Of a stretch of 64,000 bases of DNA, positions 1 to 8,724 are shown one piece after another (the first letter of the stretch is position 1; every line of letters starts with the position of its first letter). Under the pieces are notes generated by a model, which searched no databases, was not told the DNA's origin, and saw only the letters and a list, made by a program, of their open reading frames with translations. The position numbers and the translations under genes were made by a program. Origin of the DNA: Streptomyces physcomitrii. GTDB lineage: Bacteria; Actinomycetota; Actinomycetes; Streptomycetales; Streptomycetaceae. Location of the stretch: positions 566,017-630,016 of the forward strand of contig NZ_JAAWWP010000002.1 of the NCBI RefSeq assembly GCF_012273655.1, in the 5' to 3' direction.

Positions 1-1606
1 CGCGGGTGGCGCCCTGCACGGTGCGCTGGACCATCTCGATGTAGCGGCCCACGCCGTGCTGCTCGTGGACGATGTAGTCGCCCGCCTCCAGGGTGAGCGG
101 GTCGATGGTCTTGCGGCGGCGGGCGGGCATCCGCTGGCCGTCCTTGCCCGCGGCCTTCTGCCCGGAGAGGTCGGTCTCGGTGAGGACGGCGAGCTTCAGC
201 CCGGGGTCGACGAAGCCGTAGTCGATGGAGCCGCAGGAGACGTGCACCACGGAGGGGGTGAGCGCGGCGAGGTCGGTGTCCAGGCGGGCCGCGATGCCCT
301 CGCCGGAGAGGACCTCGGCGGTACGGGCGGCGGGGCCGTGCCCCTCGGTGACGTAGACGGTGCGCCAGCCCTCGGAGAGCCAGTGCTTGGTGTCGGCGAG
401 GGCGCGGGCGGTGTCGCCGCGGTAGGTCTCGGGGGCGTGCATGCCGAGCTTGAGGGTGTCGCTCGCGCCCTCGGGGTCGAAGGCGGCGAGTTCCTCGTCG
501 GCGGCGAAGGGGGAGACCGACCACCACATCATGCCGAGCTCGCGGGCGTGCTCGCGGATGTCGGCGAGCGAGCGCAGCGAGGCGGCGCCGACATCGATCG
601 GGGCCTCGCCGCCCCCGGCGGTCGCGGCCCAGCTGGCCTGCAGGAACTCCTGGGAGGTGGCGACCAGGTCGGCGGAGCGGGTGCGCACCCGCTCCGGGTC
701 GCAGACCACGCCCATGCTCCCGGCGGGCAGCACGTCCAGGAGGAGTTCCATGTCGTCGACGAGGACCGGGGCGAGCGACTCCATGCCCTCGACGGCGATG
801 CCCTCGGCGATCTTGCCGAGGAGTTCGCCCAGTTCGGGGTGGTGCTCGGCGAGGGCCGCGGCCCGGCCGCGTACCTCCTCGGTGAGCAGCAGCTCCCGGC
901 AGGGCGGCGCCCACAGGCCGTGCTCGGCGACCTCCAGGGAGCGCTGGTCGGCGACCTTGAAGTACCGGATCTCCTCGACGTCGTCGCCCCAGAACTCCAC
1001 CCGCAGGGGGTGCTCCTCGGTCGGCGGGAAGACGTCGAGGATGCCGCCGCGGACCGCGAACTCGCCGCGCCTCTCGACCAGTTCGACCCGGGCGTAGGCC
1101 GCCGCGGACAGCGCCTGGACGACCTCCTCCAGGTCGGCGCTCTGACCGCCGCGCAGGGCCACCGGCTCCAGGTCTCCGAGCCCCGCGACCTGCGGCTGGA
1201 GCACCGAGCGCACGGGGGCGACGACGACCGAGACCGGTCCGGTCTCGGGGTCGTCGGGGCGGGGGTGGCTGAGCCGGCGCAGCACGGCGAGGCGGCGGCC
1301 GACGGTGTCCGAGCGCGGGGAGAGCCGCTCGTGCGGAAGGGTCTCCCAGGAGGGGTACTCGACGACGCCGTCCGGCGGCAGCAGGGTGCGCAGGGCGGCG
1401 GCGAGGTCCTCGGCCTCCCGGCCGGTGGCGGTGACGGCGAGCAGGGGGCGGCCGCTCTCCCGGGCGAGCGCGGCCAGCGCGAAGGGGCGCGCGGCGGGCG
1501 GGCCGACCAGGTCGACGTGCATGCGGTTGCCGTCGCGGGCGGCGCCCACCGCCTCGGTGAGTGCCGTGTCCTTGACGACGGCGTCGAGCAGACCGGTGAG
1601 GCTCAT
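1..1606 (-). CDS. mfd: Transcription-repair coupling factor Mfd (N-terminal part, truncated by window edge)
   Basis: First 535 codons of Mfd, the DNA translocase that dislodges stalled RNA polymerase and hands the lesion to UvrA. The remainder is beyond the left edge, so no helicase motifs are visible. The part in view matches the UvrB-like module (about residues 1-340) and, right at the edge, the RNA-polymerase-interaction domain with DYIVHEQHGVGR starting at D510. The ATG at 1606 has AAGGAAG eleven bases upstream, and the product begins MSLTGLLDAVV. It is transcribed away from the window, separated by 294 bases and a strong hairpin from the ABC permease gene behind it. Identification rests on these motifs and on the usual streptomycete gene order. 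Confidence 0.93.
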   Translation of the reverse strand, partial: MSLTGLLDAVVKDTALTEAVGAARDGNRMHVDLVGPPAARPFALAALARESGRPLLAVTATGREAEDLAAALRTLLPPDGVVEYPSWETLPHERLSPRSDTVGRRLAVLRRLSHPRPDDPETGPVSVVVAPVRSVLQPQVAGLGDLEPVALRGGQSADLEEVVQALSAAAYARVELVERRGEFAVRGGILDVFPPTEEHPLRVEFWGDDVEEIRYFKVADQRSLEVAEHGLWAPPCRELLLTEEVRGRAAALAEHHPELGELLGKIAEGIAVEGMESLAPVLVDDMELLLDVLPAGSMGVVCDPERVRTRSADLVATSQEFLQASWAATAGGGEAPIDVGAASLRSLADIREHARELGMMWWSVSPFAADEELAAFDPEGASDTLKLGMHAPETYRGDTARALADTKHWLSEGWRTVYVTEGHGPAARTAEVLSGEGIAARLDTDLAALTPSVVHVSCGSIDYGFVDPGLKLAVLTETDLSGQKAAGKDGQRMPARRRKTIDPLTLEAGDYIVHEQHGVGRYIEMVQRTVQGATR

Positions 1607-1764
1607 GGGATCTCTTGCTTCCTTCCGGTTCCCGGGCCCCGGGCGCCGGGGGCAGAGGAAGCCGACGGGCCGACCGCAGGGTGGACAACGCGAGTGCCCC
1701 GACTCGTGTACGGGCCGGGGTCTACCAAGAGTACGACGGGCCGGTGACAGCGGGAGGCCACGGC

Positions 1765-1814
1765 AGGAAGGGCCGGGTGCGCGCGGCTCTCGCCGCACGC
1801 ACCCGGCCCTTCCT
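1765..1814 (-). terminator. Strong hairpin terminator after the ABC permease gene
   Basis: Inverted repeat with 17-bp perfect arms (1765-1781 and 1798-1814, AGGAAGGGCCGGGTGCG and complement), loop 1782-1797. It lies between the stop of the minus-strand permease gene and the mfd start. There is no T-run, as is usual for streptomycete terminators. Confidence 0.75.
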
Positions 1815-1900
1815 CCTCTCCCCGTCCCCCGTCGCCACCCGCCCGCTCCCCCGGTTCCCCCGTGGGCGGGTGGCGGCGGTGGTCTTCGCGCGCCCGGCGC

Positions 1901-4471
1901 TCAGTCCGTGGCGATGGCGTTCAGGACGTTCATCCGGCCGGCCCGGAAGGCCGGGACGAGGGCGGCGAACAGTCCTACGAAGGCCGAGCCGATGAAGACC
2001 CCGACGATGGTCGGCCACGGGATCTCCAGGGTCTTCAGCCCCTCCAGGGCCAGCAGCTTCTGGGCGGTGGCGCCCCAGCCCATGCCGAGCCCGAGGCCGA
2101 CAAGGGCGCCGAAGAGGGCGATGACGACCGATTCCAGACGGATCATGCGGCGCAGCTGGCGGCGGGAGAGGCCGATGGCGCGCATGAGGCCGATCTCCCG
2201 GGTCCGCTCGACCACCGAGAGCGCCAGGGTGTTCACCACACCGAGGATGGCGACGATGATCGCGAGTCCGAGCAGGCCGTAGACGATGTTCAGGAGCTGG
2301 CCGACCTGGTCCTTCAGGTCCTCCTTGAAGTCCGCCTGGTTCTGCACCTTGTACTGGGGGTACGGGGCGAGCGAGGCCTTGATGCTCTTGTAGGCCTCCT
2401 TCTCCTTACCGTCCACGGCCGCCGCGAACATCATGTTGTTCGGCGGCATCCGGTCCGGGGTGATGTGCTTGCGCGCCGTGTCCAGGGAGAGGTACATCGC
2501 GCCCTTGTCGAGGCTGCTGTCGTCGCTGGTGATGGCGGCGATCTTCAGCTTGGTGCTGTCGCCCTCCTTGAAGTCCACGCCGAGGGTGTCGCCCACCTTG
2601 AGGTGGTTGCGGGTGGCGAACTCCTCGCCGACGGACATCGAGCCCGGCGCGTAGGCCTCGGCCAGCTCACCGGAGAGCGTCTCCCGGCGGAGGTCCTCGG
2701 CGTACGTGCGGTCGGCGCCGGTCAGGTCCTCCTTCTCCGTCTTGCCGCCGGGCAGCGTGAGGGTGGCCGGAAGCGACTTGTACTCGGTGATGTGGTCGAG
2801 GTACTTCGCCTTGCCCAGGGACTCCTGCGCCTTCGGCGTGATGCCCTGGGAGGAGCCCTGGATGATGAAGTCGGCGCCGACGGACTTGTCGAGTTCGTCG
2901 GTGGCGGAGGCCACCATCGAGGAGCCGACCACGGACAGGCAGGCCACCAGGGCCAGACCGATCATGAGCGCCGAGCCGGTGGCGCCGGTGCGGCGCGGGT
3001 TGCGCAGGGCGTTGCGCTCGGCCATGCGGCCCACCGGTCCGAAGACCCGGAGCACCACGACGCTGAGGACGCGGACGACACCGGCGGCGAGCAGCGGGGC
3101 GATCACCACGAAGCCGACCAGGGTCAGGAGCACCCCCAGGCCCAGGTAGCCCGAGCCCGGCTTGGCCTCGTCCGCCTGCCCGGCGGCGACCAGGGCGGCA
3201 CCGCCCGCGCCGCTCAGCACCAGGCCGATGACGGCACGGATCCAGCTGGAGCGGGTGGAGGCGGGCATGCCCACCTCGCTGAGCGCCGCCATCGGGGAGA
3301 TCTTCCCGGCCCGGCGGGCGGGGAGGTAGGCGGCGAGCACGGTGACGAGGACGCCGAGGGTCACGCCCACCACGGGGGTCGTCCAGGCCACGGTGAGGTC
3401 CCTGGTGGACAGCTCCATGCCCATCGAGCTCATCAGCTTCATCAGACCGACCGCGAGGCCGACCCCGGCGCCCACACCGAGCACGGAGCCGAGGACGCCG
3501 AGCATCATCGCCTCCACCAGCACGGAGCGGTTGACCTGCTTGCGCGAGGAGCCGAGGGCCCGCATCAGCCCGATCTCCCGGGTCCGCTGGGCGACCAGCA
3601 TCGAGAAGGTGTTGATGATCAGGAAGATGCCGACGAGGAGGGCGATCCCGGCGAAGCCGAGCATCGCGTACTTCATGACGTCGAGGAACTGGCCGATGCC
3701 CTCCCGGCTGGCGTCGGCGTTCTCCTTCTGGGTCTGCACCTTGAACTCGCCGCCGAGCGCGGAGGCCACCTTCGCCTTGAGGGCCGCGTCCTCGACGCCC
3801 TTGTCGGCGGTGACGTTCACCTGGGTGTACCGGCCGGTCTCGCCGAGCAGTTGGCGCTGGGCGGTGGCGGTGTCGAAGTAGACCACCGCGGCGCCCGGGT
3901 TGGTCACCTTGAAGGACGCTATGCCGGTGATCTTCGCGGTGAAGTCGCCGGGCAGCGCGATGGTGCGCAGCTCGTCGCCGATCTTCAGGTGGTGCTTGTC
4001 GGCGGTGTCCGCGTCGACCATCACCTCACCGGCGCGGTGCGGGACCCGGCCGGAGGAGATGTCCATGACGCGGGAGTCGTTCTTCGTCCAGTTCCCGGCG
4101 ATGGTGGGGGCCCCGGTGCTGGAGCCCATGTTCTTGTTGGCCTTGTTGACGACGGTCACGCTCATGCTGGTGACCCCGCCCTCGGCACGGCGGACGCCGT
4201 CGACCTTGCGGGTGCTTTCGAGGGTGTCCGCGGGCAGGGACTCGGGCTTGCCGTTCTCCGGCAGTTCGTCGGGGTCGGTGGCGTTCTTCGGGAACACCGT
4301 CACATCGGAGGCGGTGGCCGCGAAGAGCTTGTCGAAGGTGGTGTTCATCGTGTCGGTGAACACCAGGGTGCCGCAGACGAAGGCCACCGAGAGGAGGACC
4401 GCCACGGCCGACAGGGCCATGCGTCCCTTGTGCGCGAGGAAGTTGCGCAGCGAGGTCTTCACGACGGTCAT
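1901..4471 (-). CDS. FtsX/MacB-type ABC transporter permease
   Basis: 856-residue integral membrane subunit of an ABC exporter. It consists of two repeated halves, each an N-terminal helix, an extracytoplasmic MacB_PCD-like domain and an FtsX bundle of three to four helices. The first helix is around residues 18-40, and the FtsX signatures T-R-E-I-G-L-M-R-A occur twice (first half near residue 300, second half near 770). ATG at 4471 overlaps the stop of the ATPase gene (ATGA, 4468-4471), so translation is coupled and the two proteins form one transporter. The substrate cannot be read from sequence; related duplicated permeases serve efflux or envelope processes. The gene ends at 1901, followed by the hairpin at 1765-1814. 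Confidence 0.92.
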   Translation of the reverse strand: MTVVKTSLRNFLAHKGRMALSAVAVLLSVAFVCGTLVFTDTMNTTFDKLFAATASDVTVFPKNATDPDELPENGKPESLPADTLESTRKVDGVRRAEGGVTSMSVTVVNKANKNMGSSTGAPTIAGNWTKNDSRVMDISSGRVPHRAGEVMVDADTADKHHLKIGDELRTIALPGDFTAKITGIASFKVTNPGAAVVYFDTATAQRQLLGETGRYTQVNVTADKGVEDAALKAKVASALGGEFKVQTQKENADASREGIGQFLDVMKYAMLGFAGIALLVGIFLIINTFSMLVAQRTREIGLMRALGSSRKQVNRSVLVEAMMLGVLGSVLGVGAGVGLAVGLMKLMSSMGMELSTRDLTVAWTTPVVGVTLGVLVTVLAAYLPARRAGKISPMAALSEVGMPASTRSSWIRAVIGLVLSGAGGAALVAAGQADEAKPGSGYLGLGVLLTLVGFVVIAPLLAAGVVRVLSVVVLRVFGPVGRMAERNALRNPRRTGATGSALMIGLALVACLSVVGSSMVASATDELDKSVGADFIIQGSSQGITPKAQESLGKAKYLDHITEYKSLPATLTLPGGKTEKEDLTGADRTYAEDLRRETLSGELAEAYAPGSMSVGEEFATRNHLKVGDTLGVDFKEGDSTKLKIAAITSDDSSLDKGAMYLSLDTARKHITPDRMPPNNMMFAAAVDGKEKEAYKSIKASLAPYPQYKVQNQADFKEDLKDQVGQLLNIVYGLLGLAIIVAILGVVNTLALSVVERTREIGLMRAIGLSRRQLRRMIRLESVVIALFGALVGLGLGMGWGATAQKLLALEGLKTLEIPWPTIVGVFIGSAFVGLFAALVPAFRAGRMNVLNAIATD

Positions 4472-5250
4472 GAGGTGCGCCCCCGCGCGTCGAAGGACTT
4501 CATCCGGTCCAGGACCTGCTCGGCGGTCGGGTTGTGCATCTCGTCGACGATGCGGCCGTCCGCCAGGTAGAGCACCCGGTCCGCGTAGGAGGCGGCGACC
4601 GGGTCGTGGGTGACCATGACGATGGTCTGGCCCAGCTCGGTCACCGAGCGGCGCAGGAAGCCGAGGATCTCCGCGCCGGCGCGGGAGTCGAGGTTGCCGG
4701 TGGGCTCGTCGCCGAAGATGATCTCCGGCTGGGCGGCGAGGGCGCGGGCGACCGCCACCCGCTGCTGCTGACCGCCGGAGAGCTGGGTGGGCCGGTGCTT
4801 GAGGCGGCCCGCGAGGCCGACGGTCTCCACGACCTGGTTCAGCCACCGGGCGTCGGGCTTGCGGCCCGCGATGTCCATCGGCAGCGTGATGTTCTCCAGG
4901 GCGTTCAGCGTGGGCAGCAGGTTGAACGCCTGGAAGATGAAGCCGATCCGGTCCCTGCGGAGCCGGGTGAGCTTCTTGTCCTTGAGCCCGGTGATCTCGG
5001 TCTCGTCCAGGTAGATCTGGCCGGAGCTGACGGTGTCGAGACCGGCGAGGCAGTGCATCAGGGTCGACTTGCCGGAGCCGGAGGGCCCCATGATCGCGGT
5101 GAACTGGCCGCGGGCGATGTCGACGTCGACCTGGTCGAGGGCGACGACGCGGGTCTCACCGGAGCCGTACGCCTTGACGACCTGCCGCGCCCGCGCGGCG
5201 ACGGCCGTACGCCCTCCAGCGTCCCTGGGAATGGTCACAGCCGATGTCAC
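4468..5250 (-). CDS. ABC transporter ATP-binding protein (LolD/MacB type)
   Basis: 260-residue ATPase that energises the adjoining FtsX-type permease. Walker A (GPSGSGKST), Q-loop (FQAFNLLP), signature LSGGQQQRVA, Walker B (IIFGDEP) and the H-loop (VTHD) are all present. It belongs to the MacB/LolD group that works with mechanotransmission-type permeases rather than classical importers. GTG at 5250 is chosen because AGGAGAAC stands just upstream (spacing about 6); an upstream in-frame ATG gives a tail of no conserved character. The stop overlaps the permease start. The two genes form a short operon whose promoter must lie in 5251-5745. Confidence 0.95.
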   Translation of the reverse strand: MTSAVTIPRDAGGRTAVAARARQVVKAYGSGETRVVALDQVDVDIARGQFTAIMGPSGSGKSTLMHCLAGLDTVSSGQIYLDETEITGLKDKKLTRLRRDRIGFIFQAFNLLPTLNALENITLPMDIAGRKPDARWLNQVVETVGLAGRLKHRPTQLSGGQQQRVAVARALAAQPEIIFGDEPTGNLDSRAGAEILGFLRRSVTELGQTIVMVTHDPVAASYADRVLYLADGRIVDEMHNPTAEQVLDRMKSFDARGRTS

Positions 5251-5745
5251 GGTGGTTCTCCTATGTCGAATCCGGCGCGCGAGGGCTCCGGGAGCGGATG
5301 ACGTCATGCACGGTGCCGCGGCCACTCCCCGGGGCGGGGCGGGGCCTTGGGCGGTCCGGCGAACTTTCAGGGCGCTCGCCGTCGGTCCTCAGTCTGGGCC
5401 GCGAGAGGTGCCGGGCACCCTGGTGCACAGCGCAGTCTTTTCCTGAGGAAAACCCCACCCCCCGGCCTGAGGCCGGCCCCCTCGCAGCGGGTAAAGCAAG
5501 GTTAAGGACGTGTACACGGTCTCCTCGTCCTCCGCCGGTACGAACCCTTGCCGGTCCCAAGTGCTGACTTCCCCCTAGGGGGTCTCCACCCGTCGGTGGA
5601 CCGTTTCTCAGGGTCCCTCCACCCAACCGCCCCCGCGCCCTCGGCCCCCGGACCGAGCGCACCCGCTCCGACCACGCCCGTCACCGCGGTCCGGCCGGAT
5701 GAGAAGGTGGAGACGACCAGGACCCGGGGTGGAGGAGGAGCGGGG
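5251..5745. promoter_or_regulatory. Divergent intergenic region with two neighbouring palindromes
   Basis: 495-bp spacer between the ABC ATPase gene and the efflux pump gene, with no gene seen in it. Two perfect inverted repeats with a one-base centre sit ten bases apart: TTTTCCTGAGGAAAA (5438-5452) and CCGGCCTGAGGCCGG (5462-5476). Both have the core CCTGAGG. This looks like a pair of operator sites or a small structured region; no regulator gene is adjacent. Promoter boxes could not be assigned with confidence. Confidence 0.45.
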
Positions 5746-7413
5746 ATGGGGGAGGCCCGCGGACACCAGCCGCCCGCGCCGGACGGCGAGGACACCCCGG
5801 CGGCGGGCGACGCGCGAAAGGGCGGCCGGAGCGGACCGGGCGCGCCCCTGGTCGCCGCGCTGATGACGACCATGGCGCTGCCCGCGCTCGACGCCACCAT
5901 CGTCTCCACCGCCGTCCCGCAGATCGTCGGCGACCTCGGCGGCTTCGCCGTCTTCTCCTGGCTGTTCTCCGGCTATCTGCTCGCCGTCACCGTCTCCCTG
6001 CCGGTCTACGGAAAGCTCTCCGACACCTTCGGCCGCAAGCCCGTCCTGATCGCGGGCAGCCTGCTCTTCCTCGCCGGTTCCCTGCTCTGCGCGCTGGCCT
6101 GGAACATGGCCGCCCTGATCGCCTTCCGGGTCGTCCAGGGCCTCGGCGGCGGCGCCCTCCAGGGCACCGTGCAGACCGTCGCCGCCGACCTCTACCCGCT
6201 GCGCGAACGCCCCCGTATCCAGGCCCGGTTGTCCACCGTGTGGGCGCTGTCCGCGGTGGCGGGACCGGCGCTCGGCGGGGTGCTCGCCGGGTACGCCGAC
6301 TGGCGGTGGATCTTCCTGATCAACCTGCCGGTGGGCGTCTTCGCGCTCTGGCTGCTCGTCCGCCATCTGCACGAACCCGACCGGGTCCGCCGCGCCCGCC
6401 CCCGCGTCGACTGGGCGGGCGCCCTCGCGATCTTCGCCTGCGGCGGCGTGCTGCTGACCGCGCTGGTGCAGGGCGGCGTCGCCTGGGACTGGCTCTCCGC
6501 CCCCTCGCTCGCCCTGCTCGGCACCGGCGCCGCCCTCGCCGCCCTGGTCGTCCTCGTCGAGCGCCGCGCCGCAGAGCCCGTCATCCCCGGCTGGGTGTGG
6601 CGGCGGCGCACCATCGCCGCCGCCAATCTCGCCCTCGGCGCGCTCGGCGTCCTGATGGTCGCGCCCACCGTCTTCATCCCCACGTACGCCCAGGCCGTGC
6701 TCCAACTCGCCCCGGTGGCCGCCGGGTTCGTGCTCTCGGTGATGACGCTGAGCTGGCCGGTCTCGGCCGCGCTCGCCCAGCACGTCTACGCCCGGGTGGG
6801 CTTTCGCAACTCGGCCGCGCTCGGCATCGGCGCGGCCACCCTGGTCCTGCTCGGCTTCCAGCTGCTGCCCTACCCGGGGGCCGCCTGGCAGCCCGCGCTG
6901 ATCATGCTGCTGCTCGGCGGCGCGCTCGGCATCTTCCAGCTGCCGCTGATCATCGGCGTGCAGTCCACGGTCGGCTGGGCCGAACGCGGCACCGCCACCG
7001 GCTCCATCCTGTTCTGCCGCCAGATCGGCCAGACCCTCGGCGCCGCCGTCTTCGGCGCGGTCGCCAACCACGTCCTCGCCGGGCACCTCGGCACCGCCGG
7101 CGACCTCGACGCCGTCAACCGCGCCCTGGAGGAGCCGGGGCGGGTCGACGAGACCCTGCGCCGCGCCGTCGACGCCGCGGTGGACGCGGTCTTCCTCGGC
7201 GCCGCCGCCGCGGCGGGCGCCGCCCTCCTGGTCCTGCTGCTCCTCGCGCCCCGCCGCTTCCCCGTCCTGTCCGCCGAACCGGCCCCCACCGCCGAGGCCG
7301 CCGCCCCCGAACCGGGCCCCTCCCCCGGGGCGCCCCCGGGAACCCCGCCGGTGCCCCCGGCCGCGGGACCGGCCGCTCCCCGCGAACCCGGCCAGGGCGT
7401 ACGCCCCGACTGA
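5746..7413 (+). CDS. MFS drug efflux transporter, DHA2 (14-helix EmrB/QacA) family
   Basis: 555-residue inner-membrane proton antiporter of the drug:H+ antiporter-2 family. About 14 hydrophobic segments begin near residue 37. The first-helix motif with conserved Asp (LDATIVSTAVPQI), motif A in loop 2-3 (GKLSDTFGRKPV) and the motif C-like GPALGG in helix 5 are visible. ATG at 5746 follows GGAGGAGC at a spacing of about 5. The tail after residue 510 is a proline/alanine-rich cytoplasmic extension. It stands alone, with no TetR partner beside it, but the upstream spacer holds two palindromes. The substrate is unknown. Confidence 0.93.
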   Translation: MGEARGHQPPAPDGEDTPAAGDARKGGRSGPGAPLVAALMTTMALPALDATIVSTAVPQIVGDLGGFAVFSWLFSGYLLAVTVSLPVYGKLSDTFGRKPVLIAGSLLFLAGSLLCALAWNMAALIAFRVVQGLGGGALQGTVQTVAADLYPLRERPRIQARLSTVWALSAVAGPALGGVLAGYADWRWIFLINLPVGVFALWLLVRHLHEPDRVRRARPRVDWAGALAIFACGGVLLTALVQGGVAWDWLSAPSLALLGTGAALAALVVLVERRAAEPVIPGWVWRRRTIAAANLALGALGVLMVAPTVFIPTYAQAVLQLAPVAAGFVLSVMTLSWPVSAALAQHVYARVGFRNSAALGIGAATLVLLGFQLLPYPGAAWQPALIMLLLGGALGIFQLPLIIGVQSTVGWAERGTATGSILFCRQIGQTLGAAVFGAVANHVLAGHLGTAGDLDAVNRALEEPGRVDETLRRAVDAAVDAVFLGAAAAAGAALLVLLLLAPRRFPVLSAEPAPTAEAAAPEPGPSPGAPPGTPPVPPAAGPAAPREPGQGVRPD

Positions 7414-7428
7414 CCGCCCGCCTCGCCC

Positions 7429-8439
7429 TCAACTCCCCGGCGGCGTACGCCCGTCGGCGAGCGCCCCGAACAGCTCCCGCGCCGCCGGGCCGTCCCACAG
7501 CACGACATCGCCGACCCCCGCCACCGCCGTCTGCCCCGCCACCGGCACGGTGCGGGTCGCGCCCTTGCCCGCGGAGAGGTCCCGGGTCTGCTGCGCCAGC
7601 CGGGCCAGCGCGGGGACGCCGGTGCCGGAGTCCACGGTCAGCGCGTCCAGGCAGGCCCCGGCGAAGGGCAGCTGCCGCCAGGGGCTGAGCAGCACGCCGA
7701 GGCTCAGCGCCTTGCCGGAGACCGCGCCGACCAGCTGCCGCTGCCGCCGCACCCGGCCGAGGTCGCCCTCGGGGTCGGTGTAGCGGGCCCGTACGTAGGC
7801 GAGCGCCTGGGCGCCGTCCATGGTCCGGCAGCCCGGGCCGAAGTCCGCCCCGGACCTGCTGTCGTGCAGCCCGCCGCGCGGCAGGCACAGGCGCACCCCG
7901 CCCAGCGCGTCCACGACCTCGGTGAAGCCGAGGAAGCTGATCTCGGCGTAGTGGTCGAGGCGCAGCCCGGTGGCGCCCTCGACGGTACGGGTGAGCAGCC
8001 GCGGACCGCCGAGCGCGAAGGCCGAGTTGATCTTGCCGCGGCCGTGCCCGGGGATCCGTACGTAGGAGTCGCGCGGCAGCGAGATCAGCCGGGTGCCGCC
8101 GGGCCCGTGGTGCAGGACCATCAGGGTGTCGGTGTTGCGGCCGTGCTCGCCGCCCACATGGAGCCTGCTGCGCTGGGCGGGGGTCAGCCGGGAGCGGCTG
8201 TCGGAGCCGACCAGCAGCCAGTTGGTGCCCTTGCCGGGCGCCGGGCGGCCCGGGTGGTCGGCGAGGGCGGCGGTGGTGTGCAGCCGGGATCCGGCCCAGA
8301 AGTACCCGGCGACGCCGTAGCCGAGCAGGAGCAGCAGCAGGACGAGCAGGACCACCAGGAGCCGACGGCCCCACCGCGGGCGCCGTCGCGGCGGCGGGCC
8401 CGGCGGTGCGGACCCCCCGGGCACCGGCTCCCTGCTCAT
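7429..8439 (-). CDS. LytR-CpsA-Psr (LCP) family cell-wall glycopolymer ligase
   Basis: 336-residue membrane-anchored enzyme of the family that transfers lipid-linked glycopolymers to peptidoglycan outside the membrane. A basic proline-rich N-terminus is followed by one transmembrane helix (about residues 28-48, very leucine-rich). The LCP fold then shows its signatures: WLLVGSDSR, NTDTLMVLH, ISLPRDSYV and KINSAFALGG, with the pyrophosphate-binding arginines and the Asp pair. ATG at 8439 is chosen because the protein begins MSREP just before the basic stretch; there is no clear ribosome-binding site. It is convergent with the efflux gene and only 15 bases from it. Confidence 0.93.
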   Translation of the reverse strand: MSREPVPGGSAPPGPPPRRRPRWGRRLLVVLLVLLLLLLGYGVAGYFWAGSRLHTTAALADHPGRPAPGKGTNWLLVGSDSRSRLTPAQRSRLHVGGEHGRNTDTLMVLHHGPGGTRLISLPRDSYVRIPGHGRGKINSAFALGGPRLLTRTVEGATGLRLDHYAEISFLGFTEVVDALGGVRLCLPRGGLHDSRSGADFGPGCRTMDGAQALAYVRARYTDPEGDLGRVRRQRQLVGAVSGKALSLGVLLSPWRQLPFAGACLDALTVDSGTGVPALARLAQQTRDLSAGKGATRTVPVAGQTAVAGVGDVVLWDGPAARELFGALADGRTPPGS

Positions 8440-8519
8440 GCGGGCATGATCCGGGCCCGCCGGCCCGCTCGCGGTTCCGCACCCCGGCCGGGCGGCGGGC
8501 GGCACCCGTACGGGCACCG

Positions 8520-8695
8520 CCCGCGGCGCGAGTGGCGGATCGGACGGCGCACGGGTGGCCGATCGGGCCGCGGCGGGGGGCCGATCGGGCCATGGCGCGA
8601 GTGGACGGTCGGGCCGCGGCGCGGAGCGACGGGCAGACCGCGGCGCGAGTGGCCGACCGGGCCCCGGCGCGGCTCGCCGATCAGGCGGCGCCGCT
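8520..8695. repeat. Degenerate tandem repeat, about 23-24 bp period, about 7 copies
   Basis: The spacer between the LCP gene and the SUKH-4 gene is almost entirely built of imperfect copies of a unit like GGCGCGAGTGGCCGATCGGG. Copies start near 8525, 8545, 8567, 8589, 8613, 8640 and 8664. Units vary by substitutions and one- or two-base indels. No gene is supported here. Similar minisatellites recur in other spacers of this window. Confidence 0.7.
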
Positions 8696-8724
8696 ACGTC
8701 AGCCCGCCCCCCGGGAGGGGACCG

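Noticed and set aside
1862..4570. 902-codon open frame on the plus strand opposite the ABC permease
   Set aside because: The minus-strand protein has clear FtsX signatures and coupling to the ATPase; the plus-strand translation is Gly/Glu/His/Asp-rich without any domain.
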